Assembly: GCA_001516045.1 (NCBI GenBank)
Contig: LOEW01000294.1
Coordinates: 1-41,021 of the forward strand
Source: Desulfosporosinus sp. BRH_c37
GTDB taxonomy: Bacteria > Bacillota > Desulfitobacteriia > Desulfitobacteriales > Desulfitobacteriaceae
Length of the DNA: 41,021 bases
Reading direction: 5' to 3'
The position numbers and the translations under genes were made by a program. Shown here in pieces: positions 15,013 through 23,690 of this stretch. The notes below the pieces were generated by a model. It saw only the letters and a program-made list of their open reading frames with translations. It made no database searches and was not told where the DNA came from. Numbering within the stretch: position 1 is the stretch's first letter; the number at the start of each line of letters is the position of its first letter.

Positions 15013-16422
15013 TTGAGTCTAAGCTTTGCTGGCGATGCAAGTGAACTCGTTCAGCTTAAGCTGAACATCGAGTCTTCGGTGACGAAAGTCTCCAGTGGAG
15101 GGTTTCGCCGAAGCCGCACGTCCCAAAAAGGACTCTTAGCGGCGAAGTCGGACTCTACCACCGAAGCGGAGAACGTGGACCCACTCCCACTTATAGAAGT
15201 GGGAGTCTTACGATTGGATAAAAGTGAAATTCAAAAAGCAACTAAAAGTATTTCGAGTAGACTTCCATTTCTAGACCAAACCCGTGGTCTAATTATGATT
15301 TTTATGGCGTTAGATCACGCCTTGTTTTTTTGGAGTAATGGCCGAATTAATAATGAAGGGTTACCTCTTTTGATTAACGGTACCGTAACCTTCAATCCAC
15401 TTGGCAACTCAAGTGCGTTAGCATTAACTGTTATGTTTTTGTCTAGTATCTGCGCACCAGGTTTTCTTTTTATTGCCAGTTATGTATTAGCCTTATCCAT
15501 AAAAAAGCGTGAATCAAAAGGTTATTCGAGTTCCAGCATCAACCATCATATCTGGCGCAGAGGAATGCTCCTTATGGCGTTTCAAGTGTTTATTGCTTCT
15601 CCCGCCTTTAATCTCCCTCTGGTTATTCAGGCTAAATCACTTTCCATCGTTACATGGGGGACTTTTTTTTCGTTGAGCGTACTATCTACGATAGGGACTG
15701 GTTTCTTTTTCCTTTCGCTTGGACGCCATATTTCTCCTTGGAAGCTTTTCCGAATATCTGGGCTCCTCTATTTATATAGCCAATTGTTTCTTCCCGGTTT
15801 CACCTGGAGCTTTCCATTCAATATAGCCCTAGAACAGGCCTGGCAAGCCATTCTAATTCTACCTGTCCCCTTTTCACCGACATCCTTAGTGAATAATAAT
15901 TTTCCCATCATCCCTTGGCTTTTACCGATGGCCCTAGGTTGGTTGTACGGACACACTTATGTAGAAAAACGGGGAATTGCCTACGAAGCCAGAAGGTTTG
16001 CTGTCTCAGGTTTTAGTAGTTTAGCCCTTTTTTTTATCTTCCGTTTCGCTGGAATTGGGGATTACCTTCATCCAGATGGCACGTTTCCGGGCTTTTTCGA
16101 TCTTTCTAAATACCCCCCAAGCCCAGACTATTTTTTGTTTTATCTAGGTCTTGTCTTTATACTGCTATTCATATTTTACGAGCTTCCACAAACTTCGAGA
16201 GTAGCTAAAATATTAGAAAACTTTGGTCGAGTTCCACTTCTCTTTTATAATACTCATCTTTGGCTTTACGCTGCGGTACCTGCACTACTCTCAAATTTTA
16301 ATGGCTATTCTCTAACATTTGGAGTTGCAATCTGGTTATTAGGTTTGTTAATCCTTTATCCTATCTGTCATGGATACTTAGTATGGCGTACTTCCACTAA
16401 TATTTTCACTCCTGAATCATAA
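15013..16422 (+). CDS. Multi-pass membrane acyltransferase-like protein (DUF1624/HGSNAT type) with a mobile repeat in its 5' coding region
   Basis: Up to 469 residues. From residue about 86 (numbering from ATG 15004) it is a polytopic membrane protein of about ten helices beginning LPFLDQTRGLIMIFMALDHA, the signature of DUF1624/heparan-alpha-glucosaminide acetyltransferase-like proteins, which transfer acyl groups to sugars across the membrane. Residues 13-73 are encoded by a complete copy of the local hairpin repeat (15040-15221) and show no protein-like conservation. AAGGAAGGAG sits 9 nt before TTG 15013, apparently the ancestral start (ATG 15004 abuts the site). A second TTG at 15214, inside the repeat and preceded by GGGAG, could provide a replacement start giving a repeat-free protein. 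Whether the long form is made is unknown. Confidence 0.75.
   Translation: MSLSFAGDASELVQLKLNIESSVTKVSSGGFRRSRTSQKGLLAAKSDSTTEAENVDPLPLIEVGVLRLDKSEIQKATKSISSRLPFLDQTRGLIMIFMALDHALFFWSNGRINNEGLPLLINGTVTFNPLGNSSALALTVMFLSSICAPGFLFIASYVLALSIKKRESKGYSSSSINHHIWRRGMLLMAFQVFIASPAFNLPLVIQAKSLSIVTWGTFFSLSVLSTIGTGFFFLSLGRHISPWKLFRISGLLYLYSQLFLPGFTWSFPFNIALEQAWQAILILPVPFSPTSLVNNNFPIIPWLLPMALGWLYGHTYVEKRGIAYEARRFAVSGFSSLALFFIFRFAGIGDYLHPDGTFPGFFDLSKYPPSPDYFLFYLGLVFILLFIFYELPQTSRVAKILENFGRVPLLFYNTHLWLYAAVPALLSNFNGYSLTFGVAIWLLGLLILYPICHGYLVWRTSTNIFTPES
15040..15221 (+). mobile_element. Hairpin-rich non-autonomous repeat, copy B (182 bp), inside a coding sequence
   Basis: It starts AGTGAACTCGTTCAGCTTAA and ends TTACGATTGGATAA. 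The terminal hairpins match copies A and C, but the centre is about 60 bp longer, with GACGAAAGTCTCCAGTGGAG and a second CACCGAAG arm. It reads through without stops in the frame of the acyltransferase-like gene, from 15040 to 15221. No target duplication is convincing. Confidence 0.75.
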
Positions 16423-16505
16423 CTTGTTCATGGATTAAGGCTCATACGTTTTGATGAAAGATGTAGTCTCTTAATCTTTCCCCCTAGTTTATTCGAATAA
16501 TTCAG

Positions 16506-16535
16506 CTGTCAATTTATGTGGATTATATTTATAAT
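16506..16535 (+). promoter_or_regulatory. Possible promoter of the ABC transporter operon
   Basis: CTGTCA (16506-16511) and TATAAT (16530-16535) lie 18 nt apart, about 145 nt upstream of the ATPase gene. The -35 box is weak. Confidence 0.4.
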
Positions 16536-16587
16536 GAACATATGTGTGTACTACTTCTTTTGAGGTTTAGTTTAGTTTATCATTTCT

Positions 16588-16601
16588 GACTGGTACCAGT
16601 C
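16588..16601. promoter_or_regulatory. Perfect 14-bp palindrome, probable repressor operator
   Basis: GACTGGTACCAGTC is self-complementary and sits between the putative promoter and the ABC ATPase start. It resembles operators of TetR-family multidrug regulators (inference from type, not from a match to a named site). It differs from the che operator sequence, so another regulator is expected. Confidence 0.5.
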
Positions 16602-16679
16602 TGTTTACTTTCTAACTAGTGTAATTTGGGAGCTTTGTATAGGTTATCATCTGATAAATGTTCTAATAGAGGAGATTAT

Positions 16680-17597
16680 ATGCAGCAAAGCGCAGTCTTG
16701 GAACTCAACAACTTAAGAAAAACCATTAAAGGCAAAGAAATTATCAAGGGAATAGACCTAACTCTTTATTCATCTCAGATTTTTGGTTTTTTAGGCCCTA
16801 ATGGTGCGGGCAAAACTACGACGATTCGCATGATTGTCGGATTAATAAAACCGTCAAAAGGGTCAGTTAGCATCTGTGGCTATTCCGTAGCCCATGATTT
16901 TGGGAAAGCCCTGTCGAATGTCGGCTGCATTATTGAGAGCCCCGATATGTACAAATACTTGACCGGGATGGAAAACTTGTTACAATTTGCTGCCATGGAT
17001 AAGCAGATAAGTCAGCAACGAATCAAAGACGTCGTGGACATGGTTGGTCTCCAGCATCGGGTCAATGACAAAGTAAGCACCTATTCTTTGGGCATGCGTC
17101 AACGCTTAGGAATCGCCCAAGCCATCATGTCTCGACCCAAGCTTTTAATTCTTGACGAACCAACAAATGGCCTCGACCCTGCTGGGATAACAGAGTTCAG
17201 GAACCTGATTAGAAAGCTGGCCTATGAGGAAGGTATGACGGTCTTCGTATCGAGCCATTTACTGGTGGAAATTCAGCAAATGTGTGATGTCGTCTCCATC
17301 ATCAAACAAGGGAGTGTCATTAAAACCGCCAATGTCCAAGAGATCATCCATAATGATCAGATAGAATGGCAATTAAATAACCCTGAGAAAGCAATCGCGA
17401 TTCTCAGAGAACATTGGAATATTGAAGCTGTTCAGTTGAAAAAGAATACCATTAGCGCTGACATAAGCCAGCAGCCACTTGATAGAATTAATGAATTATT
17501 TATTAGAGAAGGCCTAGCACTTACCTATTGCTCGACAAAGCAAAACACTTTAGAAGATTTATTTCTAGACCTGACTGAAGGTGATGAAATTGTATAG
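16680..17597 (+). CDS. ABC transporter ATP-binding protein (bacitracin/antibiotic-export type)
   Basis: About 305 residues from ATG 16680, preceded by AGAGGAGATT. Upstream in-frame codons lack a ribosome site. Walker A is FGFLGPNGAGKTTTIRMIV, the signature is YSLGMRQRLGIAQ, Walker B is LLILDEPTNGLDP and the switch histidine is in VFVSSHLLVE. The C-terminal 80 residues form the extra domain of BcrA/GldA-like ATPases. It should energise the permease encoded next, whose start overlaps this stop. Export of a peptide, antibiotic or lipid is the usual role of such pairs. There is no cognate two-component system nearby. Confidence 0.92.
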   Translation: MQQSAVLELNNLRKTIKGKEIIKGIDLTLYSSQIFGFLGPNGAGKTTTIRMIVGLIKPSKGSVSICGYSVAHDFGKALSNVGCIIESPDMYKYLTGMENLLQFAAMDKQISQQRIKDVVDMVGLQHRVNDKVSTYSLGMRQRLGIAQAIMSRPKLLILDEPTNGLDPAGITEFRNLIRKLAYEEGMTVFVSSHLLVEIQQMCDVVSIIKQGSVIKTANVQEIIHNDQIEWQLNNPEKAIAILREHWNIEAVQLKKNTISADISQQPLDRINELFIREGLALTYCSTKQNTLEDLFLDLTEGDEIV

Positions 17598-18594
17598 CCT
17601 GATTAAAAATGAAGTCATAAAAATGATTTCCAAGAAACGACTCATGTTTGTTTTGGCAATTCTGGTTGTACTGATCTCGGTCTTTGCTTATGGTCAAAAC
17701 CAAACCCTCGCTAGAACCAAGGCCCAACTCTCTCAACGAATGGGAATTACAGCCACTGATGACTGGCGCAAGCTGGCTGGGCAGCAGTTAATCGATCTGA
17801 AGAACAGGCTTGACAGCCCTTATATGGACGAGAAAAATAAATCGTCAACTCGGGTAAGAATGGAACAACTACAATACAACGTTGATAATAATATCAACCC
17901 GCTGGAACAGTCTGCCGCGAAATTTACGACCAAATTTATGGAACAAGCTATTTTCTTGTTCTTACCTCTTTTGATTATTATGTTGTCAGCCGATATGGTG
18001 TCAGGGGAATCCTCGAGCGGAACGATCAAACTGCTTCTCGTGAGGAACGTTCCTCGATGGAAGATTCTGCTCAGTAAATATTTAACACTAGTAATCTTGG
18101 AGGTTCTGGTTGTCTTCTTTGCTTTTGTGCTCTCAGCGATTATTTCAGGAGCTTTCTTTGGTTACGGAGGATGGTTAGCCCCGGTAGCGACAGGTTTCAA
18201 AGTTCTAGCGGGAAAATTAGACTCCACTAGTGTCCTTAACGTCCCCCAGTGGCGATATTCTCTCATGGTTTATTCTTTGGCTTTTTTTGTTGCCGTTGTA
18301 GTAGGCAGTATCTCCTTTATGATCTCTATCCTCGTAAAAAGCACGGCCGCTTCGATTGGCATTATTATGTCCACCCTAGTAGCGGGTAATTTCATCAGCT
18401 TCTTTCTCACAGATTGGAAGATCACACGCTACATGTTCATGGTTAACCTACGCCTCACGGATTATTTATCAGGCTCGTTCCAACCGATCGAAGGGATGAA
18501 TATGCTTTTCTCAATCACTGTTCTTTTAGGATGGGCTATTGCTTCAATCATTATTAGCTTTGTCTATTTTACAAGACAAGATATCTTGGTCTAA
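17584..18594 (+). CDS. ABC-2 type permease
   Basis: About 336 residues. The pattern is one N-terminal membrane segment (ISKKRLMFVLAILVVLISVF), a long extracellular loop of roughly 85 residues, and then five hydrophobic segments (IFLFLPLLIIMLSADMVSGE onward), the ABC-2 permease topology. SGTIKLLLVRNVPRWKILLSKY is the characteristic cytoplasmic coupling region. It overlaps the ATPase gene by 14 nt. GTG 17581, ATG 17584 and TTG 17590 are all possible starts, and AAGGTG best fits the last. It forms the membrane part of the exporter with the preceding ATPase. Confidence 0.9.
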   Translation: MKLYSLIKNEVIKMISKKRLMFVLAILVVLISVFAYGQNQTLARTKAQLSQRMGITATDDWRKLAGQQLIDLKNRLDSPYMDEKNKSSTRVRMEQLQYNVDNNINPLEQSAAKFTTKFMEQAIFLFLPLLIIMLSADMVSGESSSGTIKLLLVRNVPRWKILLSKYLTLVILEVLVVFFAFVLSAIISGAFFGYGGWLAPVATGFKVLAGKLDSTSVLNVPQWRYSLMVYSLAFFVAVVVGSISFMISILVKSTAASIGIIMSTLVAGNFISFFLTDWKITRYMFMVNLRLTDYLSGSFQPIEGMNMLFSITVLLGWAIASIIISFVYFTRQDILV

Positions 18595-18606
18595 GGAGAA
18601 ATGAAC

Positions 18607-19419
18607 GTGTTAAAAAAAAGCATGTGGTACTCTATTCTTACGATTGCCTGCGTGGGCTTTATCGTTTTAGCAATTGGTTTCTATCAGGCGATCATTATCA
18701 CGACAGCGGCCAATCCTCAGCCATCGGCTAAAGCCGAAACTCCACAAACTTCACCGGTTTCAACAAAGCTTTCTTCCCAGAATGCCAATTCGTTTAAATT
18801 GCTCATCCTGGGAGACTCTATTGCCAAAGGAACAGGCGATGAAAAGGGCAAGGGGTTTTCAGGCTATCTAACAGAGTCTTTCAAAAACGTCACATCTAAA
18901 GAGATCATCGTAAATAACGCTGGAATCGACGGACTGGAAAGTTTAGGCCTTCTAGAACAGCTTCAAAACAAAAGTCTAGATAAGACAATCTCAGAATCGG
19001 ATATTATCTTAGTCTCTATTGGTGGAAATGATATCAGAAGCATCCTATCTTTAAACGATCTCGCTAAAGAAGATCAATTCAAAGTAAGAATGGCCAGCTA
19101 TCTCGGCAATCTAAAACAAACGATGAAAGTGCTAAGAACCACTAACCCGAATTCCATCGTCATTATTCTAGGGCTTTATAATCCTTATGAAAAAGTAAGT
19201 AGTGCCGAAGATACCAAGCTTCTGAATACATGGAACTACAATACCCAGCTGCTCGTTGAACAAGATGGGAAGGGGATCTTCATCCCAACCCACGACCTTC
19301 TGAAATTCAATCTAGGCCGCTATATCGCCAAGGACGGCATGCACCCCAATTCTGCAGGATATCAAGCCCTTTCCAATAGAATCAGTAAATCGGTGGAACC
19401 AATCATCTCGGGATTATAG
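18607..19419 (+). CDS. Secreted or membrane-anchored SGNH/GDSL hydrolase
   Basis: About 270 residues. An N-terminal membrane/signal segment (SILTIACVGFIVLAIGFYQA) is followed by a low-complexity linker rich in Pro, Ser, Thr and Ala, then the SGNH fold. Catalytic blocks: S73 in ILGDSIAKG, glycine in NNAGIDG, N143 in SIGGNDIRS, and D245/H248 in DGMHPNSAGY (numbering from ATG 18601). The enzyme probably de-esterifies lipids or cell-wall polymers outside the membrane. GTG 18607 has AAGGAG at proper spacing, while ATG 18601 is too close. It is encoded 12 nt after the permease, so it may act on the exported substrate. The 3' end overlaps the convergent hybrid kinase gene by 6 nt. Confidence 0.88.
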   Translation: MLKKSMWYSILTIACVGFIVLAIGFYQAIIITTAANPQPSAKAETPQTSPVSTKLSSQNANSFKLLILGDSIAKGTGDEKGKGFSGYLTESFKNVTSKEIIVNNAGIDGLESLGLLEQLQNKSLDKTISESDIILVSIGGNDIRSILSLNDLAKEDQFKVRMASYLGNLKQTMKVLRTTNPNSIVIILGLYNPYEKVSSAEDTKLLNTWNYNTQLLVEQDGKGIFIPTHDLLKFNLGRYIAKDGMHPNSAGYQALSNRISKSVEPIISGL

Positions 19420-21795
19420 ATGCATATAAATTTCAAACCCTTGTTCAAGATTATGGAAATTCCTGGTTACTTCCTCTTGGCTTTCCCGTCTAGCAGCTAG
19501 TTCAATTTTAAATGCTAAAGCTTTTAGTTCATCCGCTTCAATAAAGCTACAGTTATTTTTGGTTTTATGAGCAATTCCTTCAATAAGGTTCATATCCCCA
19601 TTGATCAACGCAAGTCTGAGTTCCTTAATATCTCGGGAAATCTCTTGAAGAATGGAGTGTTTATCACGTCCCAGCGGCACCTCAAGCTTGATATTTAATA
19701 CTTTCCCCGTTTCACTAATCCTGACCTCAAACTCAGACTCAGCGCTACGTTTATCTTCTGAGCTACTTCGGTTCATTACTTCTTCTAAGATCCGGAATAA
19801 TTCATCCATCTTGATTGGTTTGGGTATATACTCATCCAAGCCATAAGACAGGAATTTCTCTCGATCTCCAACAAGCGCATAAGCTGTTAAGGCTATGATT
19901 GGCGTATGACGACTATCACCCTCTCGCTCACGAATTTTGAGGGTTGCTTCAATCCCGTCCATAATCGGCATCTGAATATCCATAAAAATTACATCGTACT
20001 GTTTTTCCGCATGTAATAACAAAGCTTCAAAGCCGTTCGAAGCCGATTCGATAAAATGACCTTTTTCTTTGAGCATTAAGGCTAAGACCTTTAAATTGAT
20101 CTTATCATCTTCGACAATGAGAATTCTTAAGGGTTTTATAGTATGGATAGGGGTGAAGGGATCTGGAGTTGGAGAGTTCAATTCTCCAGCTAGCCTGAAC
20201 TTGAGACTAAAGCTAAACGTACTCCCTTTTCCCTTTTGGCTTTCCACCGTTATACCCCCACCCATCATCTCAACCAATTGCTTGGAAATCACCAACCCCA
20301 AACCCGTTCCACCGTATTTTCTCGTGATTGAACCATCTACTTGACTAAAGTTTCTAAAAAGTGTAGCTTGTTCTCGTTCCGATATACCAATACCCATATC
20401 AGTAATCGTGAACTTCACCTCAACTGTTTCGTCTGTCCTAACCAGTTCCTGTGCCGAAAGAGTAACCCCCCCATGTTCCGTGAATTTTAGAGCGTTATTT
20501 AACAGATTATTTAGAATCTGCTTTAACCTGTTGGGATCCCCTTTCAAGGCTTGAGGTATGGAAGTGGAACAGTCGCAATTCAATTTCAAGTTCTTTTTCA
20601 TTGCTAAAGGTAAATGTGCTTTGATAGTTAAATCTAAAAGTTTCCGAAGGTTAAACCCTATTGTTTCGATCACTAATTTTCCAGCTTCTATTTTTGAAAA
20701 ATCTAAAATATCATTGATGATTTTCAGCAAGGAATCCGCGCAAGCTTTAGCAATTTCTAAGTTTCCCCGCTGTTCTCGGCTTATATCCGTTAAAAGAGTT
20801 AAATCAATCATCCCAACCATTCCATTAAGAGGGGTTCGGATTTCATGACTCATATTCGCTAGAAATTCACTTTTTGCTCGATTTGCAGCCTCTGCCTTAT
20901 CCTTAGCAAGATTGAGTTCATCCTCCACATGTATGCGCTCAGTCACATCCGTAATAATTGAGACGAAATAACCGAACTCGGGACAATAGAGTTTAACTGA
21001 AAACCAGCGCTCACTCCATTCCGAATAGTAGATAGGCAAAACGAGCTCAACACTTGTCGGCACCATCTCTCCGTATTCAGCGATTCCTTGTTTGCAGATT
21101 TGGGGAGCTTTGCCGAAAAATAGATCTGAATATTTTTTACCAATAATTTCTTCACGAGACACGTCGAATATTTTTTCAAAGACACCATTAACCTCAAGGA
21201 TTTCATAATCTACTGGGATTCCTGCTTCATCATAGATGACTTTATTGTAAGCAAAGCTATCCGGCATATTTGTAATCAACGAGAGATATCGTTCATACAT
21301 ACGTCTTTGCTGTTCCTCATTTTGTTCCATAAGAACCTGATACTTTTTTGCCGAATCCTCCACTAATTTACTATCCGTAATATTGTCTAACGCTAGGACT
21401 ATATTATTTTTTCCGTTAATCGACAAAGGCGTTAGGCTTGCCCTAAACCAATATTTTTTACTCTTATCGCTATACAGTATTATTTTGCTATATTCCAACC
21501 CAGTTATAGCTTGCCCTGTTTCTAAGGTAACCCCTGTGGCCAATCTAAGCTTACAGGATTTACATTGCCTACCGAATCCACATCCGCGACTATCTTCAGT
21601 GCTCCCTTGACAATGAAGTCCGTTACCAATACGCTTTCCTAAAGCATCCTCTCGGTCAATTTGAAAAAGTTCCAAAGCTTCATCATTAATCTTCTCGATC
21701 AAAGCATCATCATTCAAGACGAACATACCTATCGGAGTGGTGTTGAATAATATATCTAAATTACATTCTTCATGATCTCGTTTGCCCATAGTCAT
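19414..21795 (-). CDS. Hybrid sensor histidine kinase, paralogue of the 4038-6428 kinase
   Basis: The frame from GTG 21804 is 796 codons, exactly the length of its paralogue. ATG 21795 has the better spaced ribosome site. Domains: PAS with C65, C75, C81 and C84 (GCGFG and CKSCK), a second PAS (about 170-290), HisKA with H320 in [15 protein letters not shown], HATPase, a receiver with [11 protein letters not shown], and Hpt with histidine near 746 in GIAHKTKNNC. The first PAS keeps the full C...GCG...CxxC cluster, consistent with redox or metal sensing in such PAS domains (inference). It is encoded 11 nt after cheB, so it is wired into the cheR-cheB operon. No response regulator follows, so its partner may be the CheY-like protein at 3624-4016. 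Confidence 0.92.
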   Translation of the reverse strand: MTMGKRDHEECNLDILFNTTPIGMFVLNDDALIEKINDEALELFQIDREDALGKRIGNGLHCQGSTEDSRGCGFGRQCKSCKLRLATGVTLETGQAITGLEYSKIILYSDKSKKYWFRASLTPLSINGKNNIVLALDNITDSKLVEDSAKKYQVLMEQNEEQQRRMYERYLSLITNMPDSFAYNKVIYDEAGIPVDYEILEVNGVFEKIFDVSREEIIGKKYSDLFFGKAPQICKQGIAEYGEMVPTSVELVLPIYYSEWSERWFSVKLYCPEFGYFVSIITDVTERIHVEDELNLAKDKAEAANRAKSEFLANMSHEIRTPLNGMVGMIDLTLLTDISREQRGNLEIAKACADSLLKIINDILDFSKIEAGKLVIETIGFNLRKLLDLTIKAHLPLAMKKNLKLNCDCSTSIPQALKGDPNRLKQILNNLLNNALKFTEHGGVTLSAQELVRTDETVEVKFTITDMGIGISEREQATLFRNFSQVDGSITRKYGGTGLGLVISKQLVEMMGGGITVESQKGKGSTFSFSLKFRLAGELNSPTPDPFTPIHTIKPLRILIVEDDKINLKVLALMLKEKGHFIESASNGFEALLLHAEKQYDVIFMDIQMPIMDGIEATLKIREREGDSRHTPIIALTAYALVGDREKFLSYGLDEYIPKPIKMDELFRILEEVMNRSSSEDKRSAESEFEVRISETGKVLNIKLEVPLGRDKHSILQEISRDIKELRLALINGDMNLIEGIAHKTKNNCSFIEADELKALAFKIELAARRESQEEVTRNFHNLEQGFEIYMHL

Positions 21796-21815
21796 ATCAA
21801 GCACCTACCTTGAAA

Positions 21816-22844
21816 TTAATAGGAAGTTCCTCTCCTTAATAAGGTTACAAGGGTTTGAGCTATAATTTCAAGGGGAATCTGTTTTTCCACCGCACCGATT
21901 TCAAAAGCAACTTTGGGCATGCCATAAACGATAGACGATTTCTCATCCTGTCCTAAAGTTCGAGCGCCCTTTCTTCTCATAGCGAGTAGCCCTTTTGCCC
22001 CATCATACCCCATCCCCGTAAGTATCACCCCTATCGCACCCTCACCTACTTCTTTAGCCACAGACTCAAAGAGGATATCAATTGACGGGCAGTGTCCATT
22101 CACCTTCTCCCCCTCATAGCATTCCACTCTAAATCGTTCCCCGACCTTCTTAATCCGCATATGCTGTCCACCTGGGGCAATCAGTACACTTCCTTGTTCT
22201 ACGAAGTCTCCATTCTGAGCTTCTTTAGCTCGCAACTGTGTTGTATCGTTTAGTCGATCAGCAAACATCTTGGAAAATATCGGTGGAATGTGTTGAGCAA
22301 CTACAATACCCGGGATTTGAGGATGCAGTGTTTTAAGTATATTGAAAATTGCCTCCGTTCCTCCAGTAGAAGCCCCGATGGCAATGATCTTACCTTCAAT
22401 AAGAGTTCCTTTATCAACAACGTTTGTCGAGCTTTGACCAATTAGATTAGGAACCTTCGCTTTAGAAGCTATCTTAATTTTAGCGATCAATTCATTGATA
22501 AAAGCTTCAACATCTCTAGCAGATTGGACATTAGGCTTGATTACAAAATCGACTGCTCCAGCATTTAACGCATCAAAAACCGCGTCACTTACTGAGCTGA
22601 CCACAACGACGGGCAAAGGATACTGGGGTATAAGCCTCCGTATAAATTCAATGCCATTCATTTTAGGCATTTCTATATCACAAGTCATCACATCAGGGTA
22701 ATATTCTAAAATTTTATCTCGAGCATCAAAGGGGTCAATCGCTTTGGCTATAACTTCAATCAAAGGATCTGTGGAGATCCCTCGCGATAGCACTTCCCTA
22801 AATATCAGCGAGTCATCAACAATAAGTACCTTTATTTTTCTCAT
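21816..22844 (-). CDS. cheB: Chemotaxis protein-glutamate methylesterase CheB
   Basis: A 342-residue protein. The receiver domain has D10-D11 and D56 in VMTCDIEMPKMNG. A linker of about 25 residues leads to the methylesterase domain, whose catalytic triad is in IGASTGGTEAIF (Ser), VVAQHIPPIFSKMF (His) and VILTGMGYDGAKG (Asp). It demethylates, and may deamidate, chemoreceptors on phosphorylation by CheA. It is encoded 2 nt after cheR, away from cheA, which lies 9 kb to the left in the tetR-che operon. Together the two operons supply a full adaptation system. Confidence 0.95.
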   Translation of the reverse strand: MRKIKVLIVDDSLIFREVLSRGISTDPLIEVIAKAIDPFDARDKILEYYPDVMTCDIEMPKMNGIEFIRRLIPQYPLPVVVVSSVSDAVFDALNAGAVDFVIKPNVQSARDVEAFINELIAKIKIASKAKVPNLIGQSSTNVVDKGTLIEGKIIAIGASTGGTEAIFNILKTLHPQIPGIVVAQHIPPIFSKMFADRLNDTTQLRAKEAQNGDFVEQGSVLIAPGGQHMRIKKVGERFRVECYEGEKVNGHCPSIDILFESVAKEVGEGAIGVILTGMGYDGAKGLLAMRRKGARTLGQDEKSSIVYGMPKVAFEIGAVEKQIPLEIIAQTLVTLLRRGTSY

Positions 22845-22846
22845 AA

Positions 22847-23665
22847 TTAGGTTTCCTTTCGATAAACGGCTGGCATGATGTATTTAAACTCAGTATCGTT
22901 GCGATTGAGGGATTCTGAGTGTCCAATAAACAGGTATCCTCCAGGCTCAGTTAAAGCATAGAACTTTTTTACCAACTTCATTTTTGTCTCATTATCAAAA
23001 TATATCATGACATTCCTACAAAAAATCGTATGGAACTTCCTTTTAAAGGGAAAGGCCTCCATCATTAGATTGAACTTCCTGAATATTACTTCATTCCTAA
23101 TCTTATTAGTTAGGACGGATTTTCCATCATTTAATTTCTCAAAATAATTGACTTTCCATGAAGCAGGTATAATGGCTATCCCCTCATTGTTATAAACTCC
23201 TTTGAGAGCAATGTCTAGAACTTTGCTTGAAATATCTGTAGCCAAAATTTTGGCATCCCACCATTTTTTATCCAAACCGAGAAATTCATCGATAATCATT
23301 GCCAAAGTATAAGGTTCTTCCCCACTCGAACACCCGGCACTCCAGATTCGCAGGTCTTTATCCTTCGATGTGGTTGCTAGATAGGGAAGTACTTTATCTC
23401 TAAAGAAGTTAAAATGATCCGCTTCTCGCATAAAGAAAGTATGATTTGTGGTTATTTTATCAATTAGAGTTATGACTGCATCCCCTGTTTTATCTGTAAT
23501 AATATAGTTAAAGTAATCAGTAAAACTCATAAAATTCTTTTCAGTTAATACATTATGTAATCTTCCAGTTAGCAAGGCCTTTTTTTCATCTTTGAGATAG
23601 ATTCCATAATTTACTTTAATATAATCAGTCAATTGTTTGAACTCTTTATCAGATATCGTTAGCAT
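22847..23665 (-). CDS. cheR: Chemotaxis protein methyltransferase CheR
   Basis: A 272-residue protein. The N-terminal helical domain (about 1-75) is followed by a SAM-dependent methyltransferase core with IWSAGCSSGEEPYTLAM (SAM site), ILATDISSKVLDIA and FHTIFCRNVMIYF. It methylates glutamates in MCP signalling domains. It is the first gene of a cheR-cheB-kinase operon. The leader of about 190 nt holds a decayed tetR-cheY copy, and the promoter and operator match those of the main che operon. Confidence 0.95.
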   Translation of the reverse strand: MLTISDKEFKQLTDYIKVNYGIYLKDEKKALLTGRLHNVLTEKNFMSFTDYFNYIITDKTGDAVITLIDKITTNHTFFMREADHFNFFRDKVLPYLATTSKDKDLRIWSAGCSSGEEPYTLAMIIDEFLGLDKKWWDAKILATDISSKVLDIALKGVYNNEGIAIIPASWKVNYFEKLNDGKSVLTNKIRNEVIFRKFNLMMEAFPFKRKFHTIFCRNVMIYFDNETKMKLVKKFYALTEPGGYLFIGHSESLNRNDTEFKYIMPAVYRKET

Positions 23666-23690
23666 TATTCTATTTCACCTCTCATTTATA

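Noticed and set aside
15032..15229. AAGTGAA on both sides of repeat copy B as a target-site duplication
   Set aside because: AGTGAA is present at the left end of copies A and C too, so it belongs to the element. The right-hand bases vary between copies.
3624..23665. Flagellar chemotaxis cluster
   Set aside because: There is no flagellar, CheC/FliY or motor gene in the window, so the output of the che systems cannot be assigned.
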